64,000 nt of DNA from NCBI GenBank assembly GCA_019636515.1, contig JAHBXI010000002.1:1-64000 (forward strand), in the 5' to 3' direction. This document shows, piece after piece, positions 8,934-17,002 of the stretch. Under the pieces are notes generated by a model. It had not been told where the DNA came from, ran no database searches, and saw only the letters and a program-made list of their open reading frames with translations. The position numbers were made by a program, and so were the translations under genes. Origin of the DNA: Phycisphaeraceae bacterium. Lineage in GTDB: Bacteria > Planctomycetota > Phycisphaerae > Phycisphaerales > UBA1924. How positions within the stretch are numbered: the stretch's first letter is position 1; each line of letters opens with the position of its first letter.

Positions 8934-11768
8934 ATGCCTTCGGTCACCTTTGACGGACGTAGTTTCCTCCTGGATGGCAAGCGGATATGGATCGTCTCGG
9001 GGGCGATCCACATGCACCGAATCCCGCGGGCCGAATGGGCATCCCGCATCCACGCGGCCAAGACCGCCGGCTTGAACACCATCGACCTCTCCGTCTGCTG
9101 GGCGCGGCACGAGACCAGGCCCGGCGTCTTTGATTTCGAGGCAGACAACGACCTCCGCCACTTCGTTGAACTGATCGGCAAGGCCGGGATGTGGTGCATC
9201 CTTCGCCCCGGTCCGTACATCGGCGACAACTGGGACCTGGGGGGCATCCCCCCGTGGGTCATCGAGATACCCAGGGTCCAGATCCGGTCCAACAACGGGC
9301 CATTCCTCGAGGCATGCTCCAGGTACCTGGGCGCGGTGATCGAGCGGGTCCGTTCGCTCCAGGTCACAAGCCCCGGCGCGGGCGGGCCAATCCTCCTCGT
9401 CCAGAACGAATCGGGGTGGAACTGCTCGCACTCGGCGATCGCTCACGGGTACCTGGGCGAACTCAACCGCTACCTTCGGGAGGGGGGCATTACCGTCCCG
9501 ATCATCAACGCCAACAGCCTGTGGCAGACCGTCGAGGGCGAGATTGATTGCTGGCTCGGCACGGAGAACATGCTCCCGGCCCTGCGGCAACTTTCCATCG
9601 TCAGGTCCGATCAACCCCGGATCGTGATCGATTTTCCGATGGGCGAGGCGTCCATGCACGGCGCCGATGAAGCCGGCCACGACGATGTCCGTGTTGGCCT
9701 GTCTCGTCCCCTGGATCCGTGGGCCATCCAGCGGAGGCTTGCCGAGATCATCGCCGGGGGCGGTCAGTTCAACATTCAGCCGTTCGCGGGCGGCTCGACG
9801 CCGGGCTTCCTGACCGGACGGCTTCCCGTAGGACCGGCCGTGTTTGTCGGCCGGGATAACACGCGGGAAGGACCCATTCTCGAGACGGGAGAGCACGGGG
9901 CGTCGTACCAGGCCGTCCGGAAGATCGCGACCTTCGCCTCACGATTCTGGCGCGTCCTCTCGAGTCTTGACCAGTCCTATCAGCCGGTCACGCTCGATGT
10001 CGCAACCTCAAGACCCGAACCCGCACGCGGGAAAAAAAGCGCCCCGGTCACGGCCGAGGAACCTCGAATCGCCGTCGTACACACGGCCGGTCAGCAGGGG
10101 GGTGTGGTCTTCGTCTTCGGCCCCGATCCATCCGTTACCGGTCGGCCGCCCACGCCGCGGGCCGTGAACATCCTTCTCACCGACGGCGTGACGCTTCCGG
10201 TGCCCATGGGCCGGCAGGCGGTGGTCTGGTGCCTCATCGACGCGCCCCTCGGAGGGCGCGCCTCCCTCGACTATTGCAACCTGTGCGCGCTGGCGGTGGT
10301 GGGAAAAGTCTTCGTCTGCTATGGCCCGGCGGGCGCCAAGGGCGTGTTGTCCATCAACGGGTCGGTGTTCGAGGTCGCGGTGCCGGGCGGCAAGGCCCCA
10401 TTGACCGAAGAACACGAGGGAATCACGGTGGTTGTCTGCAACGAGGATCAGGCCGACGCCGTCTACCCGACCGACGACGCCGTGTTCCTGGGGGTTTCGG
10501 GCATCTCTGTCGAGGGAAGGCCCCTGGCACCGGCGGGCGTGCGTCATGTCACGCGGATCGCCTCCGACGGGTCGGTCTCCCAGGTCGCCGCGGATCACCC
10601 CCGCCCGCTCGGCACGAACGCGAAGGTCCATTGCTCGCCGTGGACCGTCGCCCCGCTCGATGAATACGTGCAGGGCGTCAGCGCACGCTTTGCCACCATC
10701 AAGGGCCCTGGCGACCTGTCGTCGCTCGGGGCGCCGTACGGCTACGGCTGGTACCGCGTGTCCTTCAAGCCGTCGGCCCCCAGGAAGGTCCGCGTGGCGT
10801 TCCCGCACGCCGCCGACCGCGTCGTGGCCTTTACGGATGGATCTCGGTCCGGTGTCATCGGTGTCGGGTCGGGAGCCCACAGGCACCTGTCGATCCCGCT
10901 GCGCAAGCCCGCGACCGACGTTGTCTTTCTCGCCGCCAACCTGGGGAGATTCTCCGAAGGCGGCATGCTCGCCGACCGAAAGGGGCTCTACGGCCACGGG
11001 TGGGAGGTCGATCCCATCCGTGTTCCACGGCCCAAGATCGTCACGGCCGATCCCGTCGAGATCCTCCCATTCCGCGCGCCGCTCTGGGAGGTTCGCGAGG
11101 ACGACACCACCATACCCGAGCGGATCACCTGGTCGCTCGGACGGCGGGGCAAGTCGTCGGTGATCGTCTGGTTGCGAGACAAGAACGGGCGCGGATTCAT
11201 GGGCCGCGCGCTCCTCCTGCTCGACGGCAATCCCATCGAGGTCATCGAGTACGGGTGCCCCGACCACGTCCTTCTCGACGCCGAGCAGATCTCCCGCGGG
11301 TCGCACACCATCTCCGCCGCGCTGCTTCCACAGTCGCTGGCGGACGACTTCGATGGTGATCTCGCGGCCGCCGCCAAGGCGCTCGAATCTGTTGTATCGT
11401 TCGAAGCCGCCTCGGAGCCGTTCACCGCGAGAGCCGAATGGAGTTTCGCCAAGTGGGAGCATCCCCCCGTCTCGGCGTACCAGGCCCTCGCCAGGTCGAG
11501 CCCGTCCCAGGTCCCCGCGTGGTGGCGGTGCTCGTTTGACTTCGATCCCTCCGCCCGCGGAGTGGCGATCACCGTCTCGGGACTTTCCACCGGGCAGGTC
11601 TACGTCAACAACGCCCACCTGGGACGCTATTTCCTCCGCAAGGGGCAGGCCGAGCGCATGATCGTCCACGCCTCACGGCTCAACCCGGGCAAGGGCAATG
11701 ACCTGGTCATCTTCGACGAGCGGGGTGCTTCGCCGGTCCGGGGCGTTCAACTCTCTCTGGTCCCCTGA
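8934..11768 (+). CDS. GH35-like beta-galactosidase family protein
   Basis: A protein of about 944 residues. The first third matches the GH35 TIM barrel: VTFDGRSFLLDGKRIWIVSGAIHMHRIPRAEW, then ILRPGPYIGDNWDLGGIPPWV, then LLVQNESGWN (family: QVENEYG, the second Glu being the acid/base). The later GGQFNIQPFAGGSTPGF equals the family's NxYMFHGGTNFGF. The segment that normally holds the nucleophile Glu (ExxxGW) reads VIDFPMGEA, with Asp where Glu is expected, so activity is uncertain. C-terminal parts look like jelly-roll beta domains. No signal peptide is evident. ATG 8934 is preferred, with AGGGAG 11 nt upstream; GTG 8922 would overlap that site. No sugar genes flank it. Confidence 0.75.
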   Translation: MPSVTFDGRSFLLDGKRIWIVSGAIHMHRIPRAEWASRIHAAKTAGLNTIDLSVCWARHETRPGVFDFEADNDLRHFVELIGKAGMWCILRPGPYIGDNWDLGGIPPWVIEIPRVQIRSNNGPFLEACSRYLGAVIERVRSLQVTSPGAGGPILLVQNESGWNCSHSAIAHGYLGELNRYLREGGITVPIINANSLWQTVEGEIDCWLGTENMLPALRQLSIVRSDQPRIVIDFPMGEASMHGADEAGHDDVRVGLSRPLDPWAIQRRLAEIIAGGGQFNIQPFAGGSTPGFLTGRLPVGPAVFVGRDNTREGPILETGEHGASYQAVRKIATFASRFWRVLSSLDQSYQPVTLDVATSRPEPARGKKSAPVTAEEPRIAVVHTAGQQGGVVFVFGPDPSVTGRPPTPRAVNILLTDGVTLPVPMGRQAVVWCLIDAPLGGRASLDYCNLCALAVVGKVFVCYGPAGAKGVLSINGSVFEVAVPGGKAPLTEEHEGITVVVCNEDQADAVYPTDDAVFLGVSGISVEGRPLAPAGVRHVTRIASDGSVSQVAADHPRPLGTNAKVHCSPWTVAPLDEYVQGVSARFATIKGPGDLSSLGAPYGYGWYRVSFKPSAPRKVRVAFPHAADRVVAFTDGSRSGVIGVGSGAHRHLSIPLRKPATDVVFLAANLGRFSEGGMLADRKGLYGHGWEVDPIRVPRPKIVTADPVEILPFRAPLWEVREDDTTIPERITWSLGRRGKSSVIVWLRDKNGRGFMGRALLLLDGNPIEVIEYGCPDHVLLDAEQISRGSHTISAALLPQSLADDFDGDLAAAAKALESVVSFEAASEPFTARAEWSFAKWEHPPVSAYQALARSSPSQVPAWWRCSFDFDPSARGVAITVSGLSTGQVYVNNAHLGRYFLRKGQAERMIVHASRLNPGKGNDLVIFDERGASPVRGVQLSLVP

Positions 11769-11807
11769 CTCCCGGGACATCCCCGCGGGCCGCGCTACCG
11801 TCACCGC

Positions 11808-12362
11808 ATGAACCAGCCTCCCCAGGCGGCGATTCACCTGTACCAGCGGGCCGCGGCCTTTGCCGCGCGACGGCACCGCCACCAGGTCCGCAAGGATGGC
11901 CGCACGCCCTACGTCTCGCACGTGTTCCGTGTTGCCATGACCGTCTCCCACGTCTTTGGCTGCCATGACGACCTGGTGATCGCCGCCGCCCTGCTCCACG
12001 ACACCATCGAGGACACCACGACCGATTACGAGGACATCGAGTCCTGCTTCGGCACGGACGTCGCCGACATGGTCTCGGCCCTGACAAAGAACATGGCGCT
12101 GCCCGAGCCCGAGCGAGAGAGGGAGTACGACCAACGCCTCGCCGGCGCCGACTGGAGGGTCTGGCTCATCAAACTCGCCGACACCTACGACAATTTCTCG
12201 GACGCCCTCGACACGGCCGAGGAGCGATCGTCGCTGGGCGATCACCTGAACAAGTGCCTCAGGGCCATCTCACTGGCTCGCCGCGACGCGGATGCTCGGG
12301 AAGTGATCCGCCGCGCCGCGGAACTCACCGAGCAACTGATCGCGCCTTACCGCCGCGGCTGA
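11808..12362 (+). CDS. HD-domain phosphohydrolase (SpoT/MESH1-like)
   Basis: A 184-residue stand-alone HD hydrolase. The family pattern is all present: HRHQVRKDGRTPYVSHVFRVA (first His ligands), LLHDTIEDT (the HD pair, about 63-71) and IKLADTYDNF near residue 145. This is the arrangement of the (p)ppGpp hydrolase half of RelA/SpoT and of small alarmone hydrolases (MESH1, about 180 residues). No synthetase or ACT domain is attached. Hydrolysis of ppGpp or a related nucleotide is inferred from the family, not shown. The gene is convergent with the PDZ protein and overlaps it by 16 nt. Confidence 0.8.
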   Translation: MNQPPQAAIHLYQRAAAFAARRHRHQVRKDGRTPYVSHVFRVAMTVSHVFGCHDDLVIAAALLHDTIEDTTTDYEDIESCFGTDVADMVSALTKNMALPEPEREREYDQRLAGADWRVWLIKLADTYDNFSDALDTAEERSSLGDHLNKCLRAISLARRDADAREVIRRAAELTEQLIAPYRRG

Positions 12363-13534
12363 CCACGCGGCGGCGAGGCACGACGCTGCATCTCCAGCGC
12401 GTCGAGCGTCGCCGACAGGACGTCGCGCTGCGCGATCAATTGCTGCAGCGCCAGCGCCTCCATCCGCATCCGCGCCAACTCCTCGGGCGCCAGCCCATCA
12501 AGGCGAGACCGAAGGTCCGCGATGCGGGCGTCGATGTCCTCGATTGTGCGCCGGAACTGGTTGATCTGTTCCGCCACCGGGTCTCGGTCCTGACCCCACC
12601 GACCGGGGCGAGCCGACACCGCGTACTCCCCGCCGGAAAACTCTCGAACCGACAGGGGACCGCCCCCGCGAGCCGAGCCTCCGGGTGATACCGACACGGA
12701 CCCCGACCCGGCTCGCGCCGCGGAGACGCCCTCGATGCTCCAGGTCTCTCGCCACCGCGAGCCGGAAAGTTCCCCGTCAAGCACAAGCGTCTCGGGCGAT
12801 GCCCGAAGCCCCTTGCGGCCCAGCCGCACGGCCCACGAGTCGTCAAGGTCCGATTCCGAGATCGTGTTTGAGGCCGCCGGGATTCCCCATTGGTTGTCTC
12901 CGCGGACCTCGCGGGTGTTGAGTTGATCCTGGCTTCCCATCGTTACCAGAACATCGAGTACCGCGTCATCCCGCTCGATGCCAAGCAAAGCCACGTCACC
13001 CGGGTCGTACGACAGGATGTGGGTCCGGAAGTTCACGCGATCGGTCACGCGAACGCCGTCGAAACTCACCACCGCGTCCCCCGGCCTCAGCACGCGGGCC
13101 GAATCAAAGCCATCGATGGCGCGCTCGATCACCGCCGGCGCGTTGCGGCGGGCCCGGTTCCACGCGTTGTCGTACCGGATCCCAAGCGCCGCCCGGGGTT
13201 CTACGCCGAATCGTCCGCGGGCAAGCGCCGTCACCCGCGCCCTTTGCTCGGCATCAAGCGTCGGATCCAGGAGAACATCTTCAAAACTCACCAGCCGGGC
13301 GTCCGGATGCGTCCGCAGACGCTCGTACGCCTGCCAGCGCACTTCGTACGATTCGGACCCCAGGTCGTGTACCAGGGCTGAAAGTTCGGATCGGGCATCT
13401 CCCGCGGCCTGCCACCCCGGGGCCGACTGGAAGATCGCCGCCGCGAGGACCAGGCCCGCCCATGCCCCTCGACGCGTTCCGCGTGCCACCCCGCACGCAA
13501 AGCCAGTACCAGGGTTCAACGCCAGCCGTGACAT
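12347..13534 (-). CDS. Exported PDZ-domain protein with C-terminal coiled coil
   Basis: A 395-residue protein with an N-terminal hydrophobic signal region (AWAGLVLAAAIFQSAPGWQAAG). Residues about 45-105 look like a short helical repeat (LVHDLGSESYEVRWQAYERLRTH). A PDZ-like domain follows (ERAIDGFDSARVLRPGDAVVSFDGVRVTDRVNFR), and the C-terminus is a charged coiled coil (QINQFRRTIEDIDARIADLRSRLDGL). No protease catalytic triad is seen, so it is not a HtrA-type protease. Its role is unknown; a periplasmic scaffold is a guess. GGAG lies 9 nt before ATG 13534. Confidence 0.7.
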   Translation of the reverse strand: MSRLALNPGTGFACGVARGTRRGAWAGLVLAAAIFQSAPGWQAAGDARSELSALVHDLGSESYEVRWQAYERLRTHPDARLVSFEDVLLDPTLDAEQRARVTALARGRFGVEPRAALGIRYDNAWNRARRNAPAVIERAIDGFDSARVLRPGDAVVSFDGVRVTDRVNFRTHILSYDPGDVALLGIERDDAVLDVLVTMGSQDQLNTREVRGDNQWGIPAASNTISESDLDDSWAVRLGRKGLRASPETLVLDGELSGSRWRETWSIEGVSAARAGSGSVSVSPGGSARGGGPLSVREFSGGEYAVSARPGRWGQDRDPVAEQINQFRRTIEDIDARIADLRSRLDGLAPEELARMRMEALALQQLIAQRDVLSATLDALEMQRRASPPRGQPRR

Positions 13535-13650
13535 CGTGCTTCACTCCGCCCGCCAACCACGCGAGATTCGCGCGAGGCCTCCGTGGACCATCCGCCGACC
13601 CTCGTGCCGTCGGCGCTTCCCACCGCAAAAATAGTATCCCCTCCCCCGGT

Positions 13651-14172
13651 TCAGAGCCGTCGGGTCTGCCCGACCGCATTTCCCCCTCCCAGGCCGGGAT
13701 GGGAAAGGCCAAGCGAACCCGCCAGCCGGGTCAGGCCGTGGACGTCCGCCTCGTCGAACGCGGCCAACTCGTAACTGTCGCCGTCGAGCACCCCCCAGCA
13801 CGCTCCCGACTCGTCGATCAACGGGATCACCACTTCCGAGCGGTCCTTCGGGTCGCACGCGATGTAGTTCGTGCCCAGGGTGGCCACGTCGTCCACCAGG
13901 ATCGGGCGACGCTCGCTCCAGCATCGCCCGCACATGCCATGCAGCCCGATCGGAGAGCATGCCGGTTTATCCCGGCGGGCGACAAGGACCATCTCATCGC
14001 GACCGGTGATTTTCTCGTAGAACCCGATCCACGAATAGGCCGGTCGTTCCGGCCGTCCCTGGCCGAAGGCCTCCCAGACCCAGTCGCAAAGCAACGCCAT
14101 CGCGGCGCTTCGTCCGCCTCCCGAGCCGTCCATCGCCAGTGCGATAAGCGGGCCATAGTCGCGACGACCCAT
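13651..14172 (-). CDS. msrC: Free methionine-(R)-sulfoxide reductase (GAF type)
   Basis: A 173-residue single GAF domain protein matching fRMsr, which reduces free methionine-R-sulfoxide. The diagnostic pattern is SWIGFYEK, then DKPACSPIGLHGMCG, then NYIACDPKDRSEVVIPL. Three cysteines at about 72, 81 and 106 correspond to the three redox cysteines of the E. coli enzyme (84, 94, 118), with nearly the same spacing. An extra Cys at 84 is present. GGAGAG is 5 nt before ATG 14172. The gene lies just downstream of rpsR on the same strand, 76 nt away. The symbol is by homology. Confidence 0.82.
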   Translation of the reverse strand: MGRRDYGPLIALAMDGSGGGRSAAMALLCDWVWEAFGQGRPERPAYSWIGFYEKITGRDEMVLVARRDKPACSPIGLHGMCGRCWSERRPILVDDVATLGTNYIACDPKDRSEVVIPLIDESGACWGVLDGDSYELAAFDEADVHGLTRLAGSLGLSHPGLGGGNAVGQTRRL

Positions 14173-14248
14173 GGATACTCTCCGCGGTTGAGCGTCGTCC
14201 GATCATGAAGATGACGGACCAGGCGTTGAACGTCGTGCCGACCGTCGT

Positions 14249-14491
14249 TCAGAGCGTCGCGCTGGTGTAGGGCAGCAGACCCATGTACCTGGCCCGCTTG
14301 ATGGCCTGGGAAACCATGCGTTGCTCCCCCGCGCTGGTCCCGGCCCGCTTGCGGCCGTACATCTTCCCGTTGGGGCTCATGAGACGTCGAAGGGTCTCGA
14401 TGTCCTTCCAATCAACGAAGACCTTGCCCTTGGCCGAGATCCGCGCGACCTTGATTTTCTGCACGTTCTGGAATCGGTTGAACTTCGACAT
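14249..14491 (-). CDS. rpsR: 30S ribosomal protein bS18
   Basis: An 80-residue bS18, a small-subunit platform protein. Recognised by the middle and C-terminal block DWKDIETLRRLMSPNGKMYGRKRAGTSAGEQRMVSQAIKRARYMGLLPYT. In most bacteria it sits with rpsF, ssb and rplI; none of these are near. Its 5' side is now separated from the neighbouring redox operon by an insertion sequence at 14646-15876. Confidence 0.96.
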   Translation of the reverse strand: MSKFNRFQNVQKIKVARISAKGKVFVDWKDIETLRRLMSPNGKMYGRKRAGTSAGEQRMVSQAIKRARYMGLLPYTSATL

Positions 14492-14635
14492 GCGCTCATG
14501 CCCGCGTCAGCGGGCCTCCGTCGTGGTCATTGGCCCGGCGGCGGAGCCGACGGGCGACGGTTTCGATGCCCACGCGCGACGCCGCGCGATGGGCCTCCAT
14601 TCTAGGCACAACCCCTACTCCGGGGAGTTGGTTCC

Positions 14636-14645
14636 GCGGGTTCCT
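14636..14645. repeat. Target-site duplication, left copy
   Basis: GCGGGTTCCT immediately left of the insertion sequence; an identical copy flanks its right end at 15877-15886. Ten bases is within the 8-10 bp range known for ISAs1-family elements. Confidence 0.92.
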
Positions 14646-15876
14646 CAGGGCAAACGCATTATCCGCTGGGTGAGGCGAGGAGTCTGAGGAGGTAGCGGTG
14701 GTCCCAGCCGGCCATGAGGCGTTTGTTCCTGATGCCCATCTTTTCGGAAGTGTCGTGCCGGAGGGCGTTGAGGGCGATTCGGCGCAGACGCGACATGTTC
14801 TGGGCTCCGTGGCCCGCTCGGAGGCGGCTGTTGTCCTCGTTGAAGCACACGTCCAGTCGCCAGTGCAACTGGTTCTCCACGCCCCAGTGGGATCGCACCG
14901 CCGCGGCGATCCGCTCGGCCTTGCGTGTCTCCACGCTGGCGATGAAGTGGTGCGTCGTCTTGGTCGTGGCGTCTCCGATGGTCCGCTCGCGCTGCACGCG
15001 CACCAGACACGCGACGCCCGGCCAGCCCGATGCTTCCACCAGGTCGCGTGGGGACCAGGTGATCGTCGTCGTCCGCGTCTCGATCCGCCCGTGCCCCTTG
15101 TCCACCTCGACATGGGTGTCGTGCGCGGCGTCGCGCCAGCCCTTCCCGGCCGCCCGGTCGAAGACCCGGGCCACGTCCGCGTGCAGCGTCGGTTGGTTGT
15201 CCTTGACCGCCAGCACATACTCGCCGCCGCCCTTGACGATCTTCTCGGCGATCGCCTTCTGGCAGCCGATCGCGTCGATGGTGACGGTCATTGCCTTGAG
15301 GTCCAGCAGCTCCAGCAGCCGTGGGATCGCGGTGATCTCGTTGCTCTTGTCGCCCACGGCCAGTTGCCCGAAGACCAGCCCGTGCTCACCGGCCCAGGCG
15401 CTGACCATGTGGATCGCGGCCTTGCCCGACGCGGCGTCAAAGCTCCGCCGCAGCGTCTTGCCGTCGAGTGCGATCGTGCCGGAGAGTTCCCCGACCAGGG
15501 TGTTGGTCCAGGCCCGGAAGCACGCCTCGAAGGCGTCCGGGTCCAACCGCGCGAAGATTCTCGCGAAGGTGTCGTGCGTCGGCGTGTCGCCGGGCAGGTC
15601 CAGGAACGTGGCGAACCAGTCCCGCTTGGCCCGGCCAAAAGCCGCCACCCCGACCCAGTCCTCGGACCCGCAGATCACCCCGCAGATGGCGATGGTGATG
15701 ACCGAAACCAGAGGGTAGCGTTTGCCGTGATCGCTCCGGGGATCGGGCAGGTCCCCAAAGTGCCGTGTCACCGATGTCGTGGTCATCCAGACCTCCGTTG
15801 AATCCCGCGGCATCCAGCCACGGTCATTCAACATCGATCACAACCACCCATCAGCACCGATAATGCGTTTGCCCTG
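14646..15876. mobile_element. ISAs1-family insertion sequence, complete (1,231 bp)
   Basis: Ends are defined by an 18-bp perfect inverted repeat, CAGGGCAAACGCATTATC, at 14646-14663 and its complement at 15859-15876, flanked by a 10-bp direct repeat. Inside is one transposase gene on the minus strand. All parts needed for movement look intact, and the duplication has no mismatch, so the insertion is probably recent. It landed in the last codons of the MauE/DoxX-like gene. Confidence 0.95.
14659..15786 (-). CDS. ISAs1-family DDE transposase
   Basis: A 375-residue transposase, the normal length for the family. It opens with HFGDLPDPRSDHGKRYPLVSVITIAICGVICG, the family N-terminus. The DDE residues are in IALDGKTLRRS (first Asp), VTIDAIGCQ (second Asp) and RSHWGVENQLHWRLDVCFNED (Glu). 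ATG 15786 has a GGAGG 5 nt upstream; the frame is open to 15834 but that would skip this site. The stop codon lies inside the left terminal repeat, which is common for compact insertion sequences. Confidence 0.95.
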   Translation of the reverse strand: MTTTSVTRHFGDLPDPRSDHGKRYPLVSVITIAICGVICGSEDWVGVAAFGRAKRDWFATFLDLPGDTPTHDTFARIFARLDPDAFEACFRAWTNTLVGELSGTIALDGKTLRRSFDAASGKAAIHMVSAWAGEHGLVFGQLAVGDKSNEITAIPRLLELLDLKAMTVTIDAIGCQKAIAEKIVKGGGEYVLAVKDNQPTLHADVARVFDRAAGKGWRDAAHDTHVEVDKGHGRIETRTTTITWSPRDLVEASGWPGVACLVRVQRERTIGDATTKTTHHFIASVETRKAERIAAAVRSHWGVENQLHWRLDVCFNEDNSRLRAGHGAQNMSRLRRIALNALRHDTSEKMGIRNKRLMAGWDHRYLLRLLASPSG

Positions 15877-16389
15877 GCGGGTTCCTCCACCGCCACCCCC
15901 CGCCGCCGGTGCCGCCAGGACCCGGTCGACCGACACCAGCCCCGCCCCCCACACAACGACCGCCAGCGCGCCCGCCGCCATGACCGCGTTCTGGATGATG
16001 TTGCAGGACCCCAGCGGTCCCGTGCAGAACGGCTGGAGTTTTCCGAAGCACCCGCAGTTGACCGACAAGCCCCGCCACAGGATCGACGCGATCCCGCCCA
16101 TGAACACCAAGAGAAGCGAGAAGATCACCCCCGCCGACGCCCGCGCCCACACCCCGGCCGCCAGGCACGCCGCGCACAGCAGTTCGATCCACGGGACCGC
16201 GAACGTGGCAACCTGCGCGAGGTGGTCGGGCAGGATCTTGAACGCCTTGACGGAATCGGAAAAATCGATCGGTTCGCGGAGTTTCACCCAGGCCGCCAAC
16301 GTGAACAGGCCGGCCAGCCCGAGCCGCAGCGCCAGCAGCCCCAACCCACCCAATCCGCCGATCTCCCGTGTCAACACGCTCGTGCCCAT
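15838..16389 (-). CDS. MauE/DoxX-like redox membrane protein, 3' end altered by IS
   Basis: A 183-residue membrane protein with about four hydrophobic helices, of the MauE/DoxX group, and a cysteine-rich loop (NCGCFGKLQPFCTGPLGSCN) before the last pair of helices. Members are tied to disulfide or thiol chemistry. It is the third gene of the run DUF1573, rhodanese, MauE; 12 nt separate it from the rhodanese gene. The last 12 residues (QGKRIIGADGWL) come from the insertion sequence. Removing the element and one target copy restores a native tail ending GTNSPE and a TAG stop near 14617. The membrane core is intact, so function may survive. Confidence 0.8.
   Translation of the reverse strand: MGTSVLTREIGGLGGLGLLALRLGLAGLFTLAAWVKLREPIDFSDSVKAFKILPDHLAQVATFAVPWIELLCAACLAAGVWARASAGVIFSLLLVFMGGIASILWRGLSVNCGCFGKLQPFCTGPLGSCNIIQNAVMAAGALAVVVWGAGLVSVDRVLAAPAAGGGGGGTRQGKRIIGADGWL
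15877..15886. repeat. Target-site duplication, right copy
   Basis: GCGGGTTCCT directly right of the insertion sequence, identical to 14636-14645. It codes for part of the C-terminus of the MauE-like protein. Confidence 0.92.
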
Positions 16390-16401
16390 AGCGATCGTCC
16401 G

Positions 16402-16962
16402 TCAATCCCCGCCGCCGGCGGTCTCGCCCGATTCGACCGGCAGCCCCGCCGCCTTCCACGCCGCATAGCCCGCCGTCATGATGTGGATTCGCTCGAAGCC
16501 CGCCTGCTGAAGGCGGATGCCCACCGAATGAGAGGCGTCGCAGTCTCCTCCCGAGCAGTAGATGACCACGTGCATCGATGGGTCCAGGATCGTCAGTGCC
16601 TCGGGCGCGCTGGCCCCGCTGAACATGGCCGTGGTCAGGTGGATCGCGCCCCGCACCCGCTCGACCGCAAACTCGGGCTCGAGTCGCGCGTCGATGAAGG
16701 GCGTTCCCATCTCAAACAACAGCCGGGACTCCTCGAGCGAGATCTCGATCCCAAGCAAAGCCGGATCGAAAGCCGGGCCGTCCCCGGCCATGTCCGCGAC
16801 GGGCGGGGTTTGCGGATCGGTCCCGGCCACCCGATCCGGCGCCGGACCGGCCGGGGATGCGGGCATCAGACGCATCTGCACCGGACGGATCCATGAATCC
16901 GCCATGCCGATGAGCAGCCCGAGTCCCGTCAGGGCGAGCATCCGCGTCACCATCGGCCACAT
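16402..16962 (-). CDS. Membrane-anchored rhodanese-like protein
   Basis: A 186-residue protein: an N-terminal hydrophobic anchor or signal (VTRMLALTGLGLLIGMADSW), a Pro/Ala linker and a single rhodanese domain (PFIDARLEPEFAVERVRGAIHL ... HVVIYCSGGDCDASHSVGIRLQQAGFERIHIMTAGYAAWKAAGLPVE). The Cys of YCSGGDCDAS is the expected catalytic thiol. It probably works outside the cytoplasm in sulfur or thiol transfer. ATG 16962 has an AGGAGGG 6 nt upstream and is preferred over the open frame to 16992. It lies between DUF1573 (41 nt) and the MauE-like gene (12 nt). Confidence 0.85.
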   Translation of the reverse strand: MWPMVTRMLALTGLGLLIGMADSWIRPVQMRLMPASPAGPAPDRVAGTDPQTPPVADMAGDGPAFDPALLGIEISLEESRLLFEMGTPFIDARLEPEFAVERVRGAIHLTTAMFSGASAPEALTILDPSMHVVIYCSGGDCDASHSVGIRLQQAGFERIHIMTAGYAAWKAAGLPVESGETAGGGD

Positions 16963-17002
16963 GAAGCACCCTCCTGTCTCCACCGGATTCAAGGGGCCCG
17001 TG

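Noticed and set aside
14698..15801. Plus-strand frames of more than 330 residues inside the insertion sequence
   Set aside because: Antisense to a clear transposase with all catalytic residues; the family has one gene only.
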